DNA of 64,000 nt from Candidatus Omnitrophota bacterium (GTDB lineage: Bacteria > Hinthialibacterota > Hinthialibacteria > Hinthialibacterales > Hinthialibacteraceae). The stretch is from NCBI GenBank assembly GCA_003598175.1, contig QZKN01000016.1:1-64000 (forward strand), in the 5' to 3' direction. Numbering within the stretch: the stretch's first letter is position 1; every line of letters starts with the position of its first letter. The notes beneath the pieces were generated by a model that worked only from the letters and a program-made list of their open reading frames with translations, was not told where the DNA came from and ran no database searches. Both the position numbers and the translations under genes were made by a program. Shown piece by piece: positions 17,888-26,039 of this stretch.

Positions 17888-19612
17888 ATGAAATTCATTC
17901 TTGCTCGATTAACCGAATTGATTTCTTTTTGCATCATCTGTTCTCTCGCTTCCTTTTCCTGCGAATCGAACGAATCCACAGCAGATCTGGTTTTGCTGGA
18001 TGGGAACATCATTACTGTCGACGCTACCCGACCCCACGCACAGGCTCTCGCGGTGAAAGAAGATCGAATCCTCGCCGTCGGCGGCGACGAAGAGATCAAA
18101 CGATTCATCGGACCCTCGACGCGCGTGATCGATCTCGGCGGCAAAACGGTGGTTCCGGGATTTATCGAGGGACATGCCCATCTCACCGGCGTCGGCCAGG
18201 CGCGGATGCAATTCAACCTGATGAATGCCCGCAATTGGGATGAGATTATCGAAATTGTGAAACAAGCCGCAGACAAAACGCCGACAGGAGAATGGATCAC
18301 TGGCAGGGGCTGGCATCAAGAAAAATGGGATGCGCTTCCCCAACCCAACATTGACGGTTGTCCCACACATCACGCATTGAGCGCCGTCACGCCGGATCAT
18401 CCCGTTTTGCTAACGCACGCCAGCGGACACATGATCTTCGCCAACGCCAACGCCATGCAGCTGGCCGGCGTTACACGCGAGACGAGAAGCCCGTCCGGCG
18501 GATTTATTTTAAAGGATGAAGAAAATAATCCGATCGGCATGTTTCGCGAATCGGCGGCAAGCCTGATTTACGAAGCGAAATCAAAGTCTGAAACAAACCG
18601 TACCGTAGAACAGATGCAAGAAGAGCAACGCCGACAGATCGAAACGGCGATCGAGGAATGCATTGCCAAGGGCATCACCACGTTTCATGACGCCGGCTCT
18701 TCCTTTGCGTTGATCGATCAACTCAAACAACTCGCAACGGACAATCGGCTCAAACTGCGGTTGTGGGTGATGATCAGCGAAGACAACAGGCAACTCCAAC
18801 GTCATCTGGTCGATTATAAAATCATCGGATGGGGCAATCATCGTCTGACCGTGCGCGCCATCAAGCGTTTTATCGACGGCGCGTTGGGCACACACGGCGC
18901 GTGGCTGCTGCGACCGTATCACGATCTGGCGGACAGCGAAGGTTTGAACGTCTCCTCAATTGCGTCGTTAAAGGAAACCGCCCGCCTGGCGATCAAGAAT
19001 GGCTTCCAACTTTGCACTCATGCCATCGGCGATCGCGCGAATCGCGAGATGTTGAATATTTACGAAGAAACGTTCCAAAACCATCCTGAAAAAAAAGACT
19101 TGCGCTGGCGCATCGAACACGCGCAGCATTTGCACCCCGCCGATATTCCGCGTTTCGGTCAATTGGGCGTCATCGCCGCCATGCAGGGCTGCCACTGCCC
19201 TTCGGACGCCCCCTTCGTGATCACGCGGTTGGGTGAAAAACGAGCAAAACAAGGCGCATACGCCTGGCGCAGCCTGATTGACAACCATGCCATGATCGTC
19301 AACGGCACCGACGCGCCGGTCGAGGATGTTTCTCCCATCCAATGTTTTCATGCGTCGGTGACGCGTCGATTACGAGATGGCGCCGTCTTTTTCCCCGAAC
19401 AACGGATGTCGCGCGAAGAGGCGCTGCGATCGTATACCATAAACGCCGCCTATGCCGCTTTCGAGGAGGAGATCAAAGGCTCATTGACGCCAGGAAAATT
19501 GGCCGATATCACGATCCTGTCAAAAGATATTCTGACAATTCCGGACGAGGAGCTCTTGCAAACCGAAGTCTTGTATACGATTATCGGCGGACAAGTGGTC
19601 TATGCGAAATAA
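17888..19612 (+). CDS. Exported amidohydrolase (YtcJ-like, amidohydrolase_3)
   Basis: A 574-residue metal-dependent hydrolase of the YtcJ-like amidohydrolase group, which hydrolyses amide or ester bonds in small molecules. An N-terminal hydrophobic stretch ends in Cys (SLASFSC), perhaps a non-canonical lipobox. The composite beta-sandwich domain (DLVLLDGNIITVD) leads into the barrel: GFIEGHAHL (metal His pair), GRGWHQEKW, FHDAGS, FIDGALGTHGAWLL, CTHAIGDRAN, RIEHAQHL and the metal Asp in NGTDAPVE, then TPGKLADITIL. The start at 17888 (GGAG 12 bp upstream) is preferred to a longer frame. The CocE-type hydrolase gene follows after 49 bp on the same strand. Confidence 0.88.
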   Translation: MKFILARLTELISFCIICSLASFSCESNESTADLVLLDGNIITVDATRPHAQALAVKEDRILAVGGDEEIKRFIGPSTRVIDLGGKTVVPGFIEGHAHLTGVGQARMQFNLMNARNWDEIIEIVKQAADKTPTGEWITGRGWHQEKWDALPQPNIDGCPTHHALSAVTPDHPVLLTHASGHMIFANANAMQLAGVTRETRSPSGGFILKDEENNPIGMFRESAASLIYEAKSKSETNRTVEQMQEEQRRQIETAIEECIAKGITTFHDAGSSFALIDQLKQLATDNRLKLRLWVMISEDNRQLQRHLVDYKIIGWGNHRLTVRAIKRFIDGALGTHGAWLLRPYHDLADSEGLNVSSIASLKETARLAIKNGFQLCTHAIGDRANREMLNIYEETFQNHPEKKDLRWRIEHAQHLHPADIPRFGQLGVIAAMQGCHCPSDAPFVITRLGEKRAKQGAYAWRSLIDNHAMIVNGTDAPVEDVSPIQCFHASVTRRLRDGAVFFPEQRMSREEALRSYTINAAYAAFEEEIKGSLTPGKLADITILSKDILTIPDEELLQTEVLYTIIGGQVVYAK

Positions 19613-19661
19613 ACCTTGCCGAATCATTATTGAAACTAAATCGAAAAGGAGACTTGGTCGA

Positions 19662-21530
19662 ATGAAACGCATAAGGAATCTGTTTTTCTTATTTACAGTG
19701 TTTATGAGTGTATTCACGTGTGTTGCGAATGCGCAAAATCGAGCCGAAGCCATTCGCGCCAATTATACGAAATTCGAGTATAAAATACCCATGCGGGATG
19801 GGGTGAAATTGTTTACCGCCGTTTATACTCCCACCGACATTTCGAAAACGTATCCGTTCCTGCTGTTGCGCACCCCCTACAGCGTCGGCCCGTACGGCGC
19901 AAATTTATATAAAGGTGAACTCGGCCCCAGCGAACAGTTTGAAAAAGACGGCTATATTTTCGTTTATCAGGATGTTCGCGGCCGCTACATGTCGGAAGGC
20001 CAATTCGACAACATGCGCCCCCACATCACGAACAAAAACAGTGAAAAAGACGTGGATGAAAGCGCCGACACCTACGACACGATTGAATGGCTGCTCAATC
20101 ATGTCGAGAATCACAACGGCAAGGTGGGATTGTGGGGGATTTCCTATCCCGGTTTTTATAGTTCCGCCGGCATGATCGACTCGCATCCGGCATTGAAGGC
20201 GGTATCGCCGCAGGCGCCCATTGCCGATTGGTTTTGGGATGATTTTCACCGGCATGGCGCGCTCGCATTGTCGATGACATTCAATTTCTTTTCAACATTT
20301 GGAAAAAAAAGAGAAGAACCCACCACGATAAGCGCCGAAGGGTATGAATTTTCGACGCCGGACGGGTATCAGTTTTTTCTGGATTTAGGCCCGCTTTCCA
20401 ACATCAACGAACATCACTTCAAGCAGGAGATCGAATTCTGGAATCAAATCGTGGAACACCCCAATTACGACGAGTTTTGGCAATCCCGCAATATTCTGCC
20501 GCATTTGAACAACGTGAAAGCCGCCGTCATGACCGTCGGCGGCTGGTTCGACACGGAAGATTTGTATGGACCGCTGAAAACATATCATTCCGTTGAGGAA
20601 AAAAATCCCGGCATCGCCAACGTTTTGGTGATGGGACCGTGGCATCACGGCGGCTGGCTGCGAGGCGAGGGAAAATCGCTGGGAGACGCGGATTTCGGCT
20701 TTAAAACGGCTCTGTATTTCCAGGAACATGTGATCCTCAAATTTTTCAACCATTTTTTGAAAGAGGAACAGGGAAACTTCGATTTTCCGGAAGCGTTTGT
20801 TTTCGAAACCGGCGCGAATCGCTGGCGGCGTTTCGACGCCTGGCCTCCCGCTACGGCGGAACGGAAGAAATTCTACTTTCATGATCACGGCGTTCTTTCT
20901 TTGGATGAAATCCAAGACATAAATACGGCCTTTGACGAATACATCAGCGATCCGAACAAACCGGCGCCTTACACCAAAGAAATCAACACGCGCTGGACAA
21001 TCAATTACATGGCCGAAGACCAGCGCTTTGCCGCCCGACGGCCGGATGTGTTGGTGTATCAAACCGAGGTATTGACCGACGACCTGACCCTGGCGGGACC
21101 GTTGCAGGCTCACCTGCACGTTTCCACCACCGGAACCGATTCCGATTGGATTGTCAAACTGATCGACGTGTATCCCGGAGAAACGCCGGACGGCGCCATC
21201 GACAAAAATCACGGCGCACAACAGATGCTGGTCCGCGCCGAACCGTTCCGCGGCCGCTTCCGCGAAAGTTACGAACATCCCCGACCATTCATCCCCAACG
21301 AAGTGACGCTGGTGGCCTACGAGCTGCAGGATGTGTTCCACACGTTCAAACGCGGCCACCGCATCATGATCCAAATTCAAAGCACATGGTTCCCCTTCAT
21401 CGACCGCAATCCGCAGACATATACGCCGAATATTTACAAGGCGAAAGACGAGGATTTTATCACGGTGATGAATCGGGTGTATCGTTCGAACGAATGGCCC
21501 AGCTGGATTGAAGTGGGGGTGCTGGAATAA
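19662..21530 (+). CDS. CocE/NonD family hydrolase (X-Pro dipeptidyl-peptidase-like)
   Basis: A 622-residue secreted serine hydrolase. Signal peptide MKRIRNLFFLFTVFMSVF... ending ANA-QN; then an alpha/beta hydrolase domain with PMRDGVKLFTAVYTP, YQDVRGR, the nucleophile S161 in GISYPG, a catalytic Asp in GGWFDTED and His in GPWHHGGW. The C-terminal PepX_C jelly roll follows (ADQ RFAARRPDVLVYQTE onward). The family contains acyl-peptide, cocaine-esterase and beta-lactam acylase activities, so the substrate is open. AAGGAG lies upstream of the ATG at 19662. The amidohydrolase gene just upstream suggests a joint role in degrading an amide or ester compound. Confidence 0.9.
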   Translation: MKRIRNLFFLFTVFMSVFTCVANAQNRAEAIRANYTKFEYKIPMRDGVKLFTAVYTPTDISKTYPFLLLRTPYSVGPYGANLYKGELGPSEQFEKDGYIFVYQDVRGRYMSEGQFDNMRPHITNKNSEKDVDESADTYDTIEWLLNHVENHNGKVGLWGISYPGFYSSAGMIDSHPALKAVSPQAPIADWFWDDFHRHGALALSMTFNFFSTFGKKREEPTTISAEGYEFSTPDGYQFFLDLGPLSNINEHHFKQEIEFWNQIVEHPNYDEFWQSRNILPHLNNVKAAVMTVGGWFDTEDLYGPLKTYHSVEEKNPGIANVLVMGPWHHGGWLRGEGKSLGDADFGFKTALYFQEHVILKFFNHFLKEEQGNFDFPEAFVFETGANRWRRFDAWPPATAERKKFYFHDHGVLSLDEIQDINTAFDEYISDPNKPAPYTKEINTRWTINYMAEDQRFAARRPDVLVYQTEVLTDDLTLAGPLQAHLHVSTTGTDSDWIVKLIDVYPGETPDGAIDKNHGAQQMLVRAEPFRGRFRESYEHPRPFIPNEVTLVAYELQDVFHTFKRGHRIMIQIQSTWFPFIDRNPQTYTPNIYKAKDEDFITVMNRVYRSNEWPSWIEVGVLE

Positions 21531-21921
21531 GGACTCGGTAAAATATTCAAGAGAATCACGCGGACATCCTGACAGTTCAATATAGGGTAGTGGAAAAGAA
21601 ACCAATACTTCGGCCATCACTTTTCTTTCTCCCACAAAAAATGTAAATTTCTTTCTTGACTACCATTATCAGCGAGGGGCAGCTGTATCCCGGCGAGCCT
21701 GGGCATTCTTTTCACGCGTTGGCGGAATATTCGCATGTACGCAGTGAGCCATGTCAGAAAAAACCTGATTTCCATCCCGGTTCATGTGGAGTATAATCCA
21801 ACGAACCAATCAGCCGTATTTCACGTATAAAACAAGAAGCATAGAAAATAAATTTTGTGCGGCGAACCAGGGCAGAAACAACGCTGCCCTTGCCACCCGG
21901 ACCTGTAGGAGTACAGACTCC
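21531..21921. other. Intergenic region, no gene recognised
   Basis: About 390 bp with no convincing coding region. A TTGAC at 21656 could belong to a promoter for the serine hydrolase downstream, but I see no well-placed partner box. Confidence 0.4.
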
Positions 21922-23517
21922 ATGATTATTCACTCTCTTTTCAACAATCGCGCATGGAATCAATCCATTCTCTCGTTTTTCATCATTTATTTCGCTCTAT
22001 CCGCTTGTATTTATACGGAAGTTTCCGCGAGCGACTTTACGGACAGTGTGGATCGCCTTTTTCGGCAATGGAACCGAAACAACTCGCCCGGCTGCACTTT
22101 GGCCATCGTGCGAGATGGAGAAATTCTTTATAAAAAAGCCTATGGCATGTCCAACTTGCGCTACGATCTGCCCAATACAACCACCACCATCTTCCGCGCC
22201 GGTTCGAATTCCAAACAATTCACCGCCTTTGCCATCCTGTTGCTCGAAGAGGAAGGTTTGGTCGGTCTGGATGATGATGTTCGCATGTACGTGCCGGAAG
22301 TTCCGGATTTCGGCAAAACCATCACCCTCCGCCATTTGCTGCACCACATCAGCGGATTGCGAGATTTCTACGAGTTATTCGCGTTCAGTGGTCGCCATAT
22401 CATGGCCGATCCTGTCGATAAAGAGCAAACGTTTGCTCTGATCTCCCGACAAAAGAAATTAAATTTTGATCCGGGAGAACAATTCATTTACAGTAATACG
22501 GGATATTTTCTGCTGGCGGAAATCGTTGCGAGGGTGAGTGGAAAATCATTTGCTGAATTTGTGAACGAACGGATATTTGAACCACTCGGCATGACGCACA
22601 GTCAATTTCGCGATAATTATCTTGCCATCGTGAAAAATTTTGCCGATCCGTATGCCCCCAATCCCGACGGCGGTTTCCTGCAAATGTCAATCAACACATC
22701 AACCGTCGGCGCGGAAGGATTGCTCACTACAGTGGAAGATTTGGCGAAATGGGATCAAAATTTTTACACGCCGATCGTTGGCAGCCAACGAATTCTCCAA
22801 AAAATGCATCAAAAAGCGATTTTGAACAATGGAACACAAAATCCGTATGCGGTTGGGATCATTGTGGATGAATACAAAGGGCGCAAATTGGTCTTTCACG
22901 GCGGAGATATCGGCGGCTATCACGGCAACATTGTACGGTTTCCCGAAGAGCATTTCTCCATCCTGACCCTTTCCAACAATGCCGATTTGAATTCGGGCGT
23001 ATTACTGGAAAAATCCCTGCAAATCGCCGATCTCCATTTCAACAATCCCCAAACTCCCGTCACGAATTTTTTGATTCACGAACCGTCGCTATCCCGCTGG
23101 GGACTTGATCTCGATTTCATGAAAGCGTTTGATTTACAGCGTTCCTCATCCCTGCAAACCATGCTTCAAACTTCACGAAAAACGGACGCGGACGATTTTC
23201 TCAAAACCGTCGCTCCGCAGATCACGGAGGAAGCGGCGCAGGAATACGTCGGCAGATATTATAGTGAAGAACTTGAGGTCTTTTACACCATCACGTATGA
23301 AGGTGATCTGCTCCATTTCAAATTTCCCATCACTCACCTCGTTACCGAGTTTACATCCAGGCTCGTACGCCGCGATCGCATCACCTTTGTCGAATCCGAC
23401 TTGCTGAGTGGTAATTTCCTGCGCAATGTCGCCGGCGAAGTTATCGGATTCCAAATCAGCAATCCCCGCGTGCTCAATCTTGAGTTTCGAAAAGCGGAAA
23501 TTGTCATGAAAGAATAA
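21922..23517 (+). CDS. Serine beta-lactamase-like hydrolase (class C / D-Ala-D-Ala peptidase family)
   Basis: A 531-residue exported hydrolase of the beta-lactamase/esterase VIII fold. Signal peptide MIIHSLFNNRAWNQSILSFFIIYFAL... followed by the catalytic domain with S95-N-S-K98, Y190-S-N192 and H326-G-G, all three canonical motifs. A ~150-residue C-terminal beta domain (DUF3471-like; QEYVGRYYSEELEVFYTI) follows. Such proteins act as peptidases, esterases or lactonases more often than as resistance enzymes. ATG at 21922 with GGAG upstream; a longer in-frame start lacks a signal peptide. A second member of the family is encoded 71 bp downstream. Confidence 0.88.
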   Translation: MIIHSLFNNRAWNQSILSFFIIYFALSACIYTEVSASDFTDSVDRLFRQWNRNNSPGCTLAIVRDGEILYKKAYGMSNLRYDLPNTTTTIFRAGSNSKQFTAFAILLLEEEGLVGLDDDVRMYVPEVPDFGKTITLRHLLHHISGLRDFYELFAFSGRHIMADPVDKEQTFALISRQKKLNFDPGEQFIYSNTGYFLLAEIVARVSGKSFAEFVNERIFEPLGMTHSQFRDNYLAIVKNFADPYAPNPDGGFLQMSINTSTVGAEGLLTTVEDLAKWDQNFYTPIVGSQRILQKMHQKAILNNGTQNPYAVGIIVDEYKGRKLVFHGGDIGGYHGNIVRFPEEHFSILTLSNNADLNSGVLLEKSLQIADLHFNNPQTPVTNFLIHEPSLSRWGLDLDFMKAFDLQRSSSLQTMLQTSRKTDADDFLKTVAPQITEEAAQEYVGRYYSEELEVFYTITYEGDLLHFKFPITHLVTEFTSRLVRRDRITFVESDLLSGNFLRNVAGEVIGFQISNPRVLNLEFRKAEIVMKE

Positions 23518-23588
23518 ATCATGAAAATAGGATTATCAAAACCTGGAATATAGATCCTTATTTTTAGAACACTTTTTTGGAGCGACTT

Positions 23589-25130
23589 ATGTTAAAACGT
23601 TTTCAATTCCATAACTTTTCTTTCGCCCTTCTATTCGCGACGGTTATATGGCCGGTTTCCCTTCCTGCGCAGGATTCCTCCCCATTCCCTTACGCATCGC
23701 CCGAATCCCAAGGCATTTCCTCCACGGCGCTTGATGAACTGTCCAACACAATTCAATGGTATTATGACAATCAAATGATCGTCGGCGCGGAATTTTTGGT
23801 TATTAAAAACCGGCGCACGGTTTTTCACGAAGCGTACGGTTGGAAGGATCGCGAGACGCAGAGGCGAATGGAGAGCAACACAATCTTCAACGTGCGTTCG
23901 ATGACCAAACCATTTACCGGCGCGGCGGCGCAGATTCTCATCGATGAGGGCAAATTGCAGTTAGACGATCCGGTTTATCTCTACCTTTCCGGATTCGACA
24001 ATGACCGTTCACGAGAAATTACCATTCGCCAACTTTTAACTCACCGCAGCGGGCTTCCGTTATCGATGTTAATGAACACTCCGATGAGCGCTTTCGCCAA
24101 TATTATCGAACTGGCCAACGAAACCGGCCGTCGCGGTCCGGAATTCATACCGGACAGCAAATTCTGGTACAGCGACGCCGGCAGCGAGGTGCTCGGCGCG
24201 GTGGTCGAAACCGTTTCCGGCCTTCCCCTGCATCAATTCATCACCGAACGATTGCTCGAGCCGTTGGGCATGGCGGATTCCATCTCCTACCATCCCCATG
24301 CGGAAAACGATCCTCGCTGGAACCGCATCGCTAGCCTGTATAGGAGATATGTCGGAAACTGGACGCGATTGTGGAGACCGGGGGAACCGTTTTACCTGTA
24401 CACGTTGGGATCTCAATCCCTCTACAGCACCCCGATGGACTACGCCCGTTTTCTGGCGATGTGGATGGATAGCGGAATCTGTAACGAAACACGAATCTTA
24501 ACGCAGGAAGCGGTTCATCGTATCCTCTCACCAGTTTCGGTAATGACGAACCTCGGCGCAGATACCCGCTTTTCATCCGGATTTCCGAATATGTACACCT
24601 ACTATGGTCAAATGTCTGTTCTTTATTCCTATTCTTCAGATACAAGCGGAAAAGCGGTCGTGGTTGGGCATAGCGGCTCGGACGGAACCTGGGCTTGGGC
24701 GTGGCCTGAACAGGATCTGATGGTACTCTATTTCACCCAATCCCGCGGCCAGGCATCGGGAATAACGTTGGAGACGCTGCTGGATCGTCTTCTGATCGAC
24801 TCACATCAGGAAGTTGAAATTCCGGAACACTACCAACCTTATATTGGAACCTACACCGGAAATCTTTTTGGTCTATGGAACATTGAAATTCCGGTTTTCG
24901 TACAAAACGGCGCTCTTTCTTTCGCTCTTCCTGGCATTACCGTGTTTGAAGTGAAGGAACCGGACAGAACCGGTAAATGGAGAACCACATTAACCAACGA
25001 TATCGCGATTTCCTTCCCTACCAATGCCGCCGGGGAAGTAGACCGGCTGTGGTATTATGAAGGCTCGCAGCAGGCAGTGTTTCGAAAAGAGATATCGGTA
25101 TCCGTGGATAATTGGTTCCTATTGCAGTAA
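23589..25130 (+). CDS. Serine beta-lactamase-like hydrolase with NWFLLQ tail
   Basis: A 513-residue exported hydrolase of the same superfamily as its neighbour but only distantly similar. After the signal peptide (ending LPAQ-DS) comes S104-M-T-K107. The second motif is Y194-S-D196, with Asp in place of the usual Asn; the third is H361-S-G. The C-terminal beta domain ends SVDNWFLLQ, a variant of the tail shared by several exported proteins here. GGAG lies 6 bp before the ATG. The last 134 coding bases plus 11 bases beyond the stop are repeated at 25852-25998, beyond a toxin-antitoxin pair. Confidence 0.86.
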   Translation: MLKRFQFHNFSFALLFATVIWPVSLPAQDSSPFPYASPESQGISSTALDELSNTIQWYYDNQMIVGAEFLVIKNRRTVFHEAYGWKDRETQRRMESNTIFNVRSMTKPFTGAAAQILIDEGKLQLDDPVYLYLSGFDNDRSREITIRQLLTHRSGLPLSMLMNTPMSAFANIIELANETGRRGPEFIPDSKFWYSDAGSEVLGAVVETVSGLPLHQFITERLLEPLGMADSISYHPHAENDPRWNRIASLYRRYVGNWTRLWRPGEPFYLYTLGSQSLYSTPMDYARFLAMWMDSGICNETRILTQEAVHRILSPVSVMTNLGADTRFSSGFPNMYTYYGQMSVLYSYSSDTSGKAVVVGHSGSDGTWAWAWPEQDLMVLYFTQSRGQASGITLETLLDRLLIDSHQEVEIPEHYQPYIGTYTGNLFGLWNIEIPVFVQNGALSFALPGITVFEVKEPDRTGKWRTTLTNDIAISFPTNAAGEVDRLWYYEGSQQAVFRKEISVSVDNWFLLQ

Positions 25131-25141
25131 TCTACATCCTC
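24995..25141 (+). repeat. 147-bp direct repeat, copy 1 (inside hydrolase 3' end)
   Basis: It matches 25852-25998 at 142 of 147 positions with no gaps. It spans the last 44 sense codons, the stop codon and 11 bp beyond. Together the two copies bracket the toxin-antitoxin pair. Confidence 0.92.
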
Positions 25142-25222
25142 ACTGGTGCGAGAATTGAAAGTAGCCTTACTCTTTTGATCTGCACGATATGTTTGGAAAA
25201 CCAGGAATCCAATCACTTTTCT

Positions 25223-25492
25223 TTATCCAAATAGATCCGCGTGGGTACCGGTTCGTTCCAGGATCAGGCGCCGGCCATCAATGCGGTAAATCAAAAGCCA
25301 ATCCGGATCAATGTGACATTCGCGATGTCCGGACCAATTGCCTGTTAATGGATGATCTTTTTTATTTGGGAGTAAGGGCTTTTCTGCTTGCAGCAAATCG
25401 ACAACATTTTCCAATTGATCGATCGTCTTGCCGCGTTTTGAAACACGCTTCAAATCCTTCAAGAAGATTTTGGTGGTTTTGATTGCAAGCAC
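25223..25492 (-). CDS. yafQ: YafQ family type II toxin (mRNA interferase)
   Basis: An 89-residue RelE/ParE-superfamily toxin that, in the YafQ family, cuts mRNA at the ribosome. The E. coli YafQ active-site set H50, H63, D67, W68, H87 and F91 is matched here at a constant offset of three as H47, H60, D64, W65, H84 and F88, so the toxin looks intact. Its GTG start directly abuts the TAA of the antitoxin gene with no gap, implying translational coupling. The gene pair sits between two copies of a neighbouring gene's 3' end, suggesting recent insertion. Confidence 0.9.
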   Translation of the reverse strand: MLAIKTTKIFLKDLKRVSKRGKTIDQLENVVDLLQAEKPLLPNKKDHPLTGNWSGHRECHIDPDWLLIYRIDGRRLILERTGTHADLFG

Positions 25493-25756
25493 TTATACTC
25501 CCAACTCCTTGCGTATATCCGAAAAGCGTTCGTATGTCGGGAGCGCTTCCGCATGGATCTCGCCTTCGTTCATCGCTTCGATGGTTTCGCGGTTTGGGAT
25601 GCTTAATTCGAAGGGTAATCCTTGTTGAAGATTGACCTGGGCATAAAACATGCGAATCGCCTCTCCTTCGGTGATTCCCAGTTGCTGGAATACCATTACG
25701 GCGGCTTTTTTCAAGTCAGCATCAATTCGTGTACTGATGCGATCATCCATGCCCAT
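25493..25756 (-). CDS. dinJ: RelB/DinJ family antitoxin
   Basis: An 87-residue antitoxin: an N-terminal ribbon-helix-helix (MDDRISTRIDADLKKAAVMVFQQLG, then EGEAIRMFY) that would bind its own operator, followed by a DinJ/RelB helix (LPFELSIPNRETIEAMNE) and a C-terminal toxin-binding segment. AAGGAG lies about 8 bp before the ATG at 25756. It is the first gene of the pair, upstream of the YafQ-type toxin, the standard order. Confidence 0.88.
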   Translation of the reverse strand: MGMDDRISTRIDADLKKAAVMVFQQLGITEGEAIRMFYAQVNLQQGLPFELSIPNRETIEAMNEGEIHAEALPTYERFSDIRKELGV

Positions 25757-25851
25757 TGGTTTTTCTCCTTTTCTTCTGATTGTACACCAAATGTCACCCA
25801 GCATCAACTGTTTTCCAATGGCATTTTCCCTCCACTTGTAGTTATGATACT

Positions 25852-25998
25852 CAACAATATCGCGATTTCCTTCTCTACCAATGCCGCCGGGGAGGTAGAC
25901 CGGCTGTGGTATTATGAAGGCTCGCAGCAGGCAGTGTTTCGCAAAGAGATATCGGTATCCGTGGAAAATTGGTTCCTATTGCAGTAATCTACATCCTC
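25852..25998 (+). pseudogene. Duplicated 3' end of serine hydrolase gene (remnant / repeat copy 2)
   Basis: This fragment encodes NIAISFSTNAAGEVDRLWYY and onward to the stop, repeating the last 44 residues of the hydrolase encoded at 23589-25130 with three amino-acid changes (D to N, P to S, D to E) and two silent changes. It has no start codon or ribosome-binding site of its own. It is either the stump of a tandem paralogue replaced by the toxin-antitoxin pair, or a tail carried or copied when that pair integrated. Confidence 0.9.
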
Positions 25999-26039
25999 GT
26001 TTCATCTACGATTTCGTTTGAATCAGGGAGGATAGGAAA

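Noticed and set aside
21640-21780. Possible gene remnant (reading ISEGQLYPGEPGHSF)
   Set aside because: Short, no start, no family I can recognise; likely chance coding appearance.
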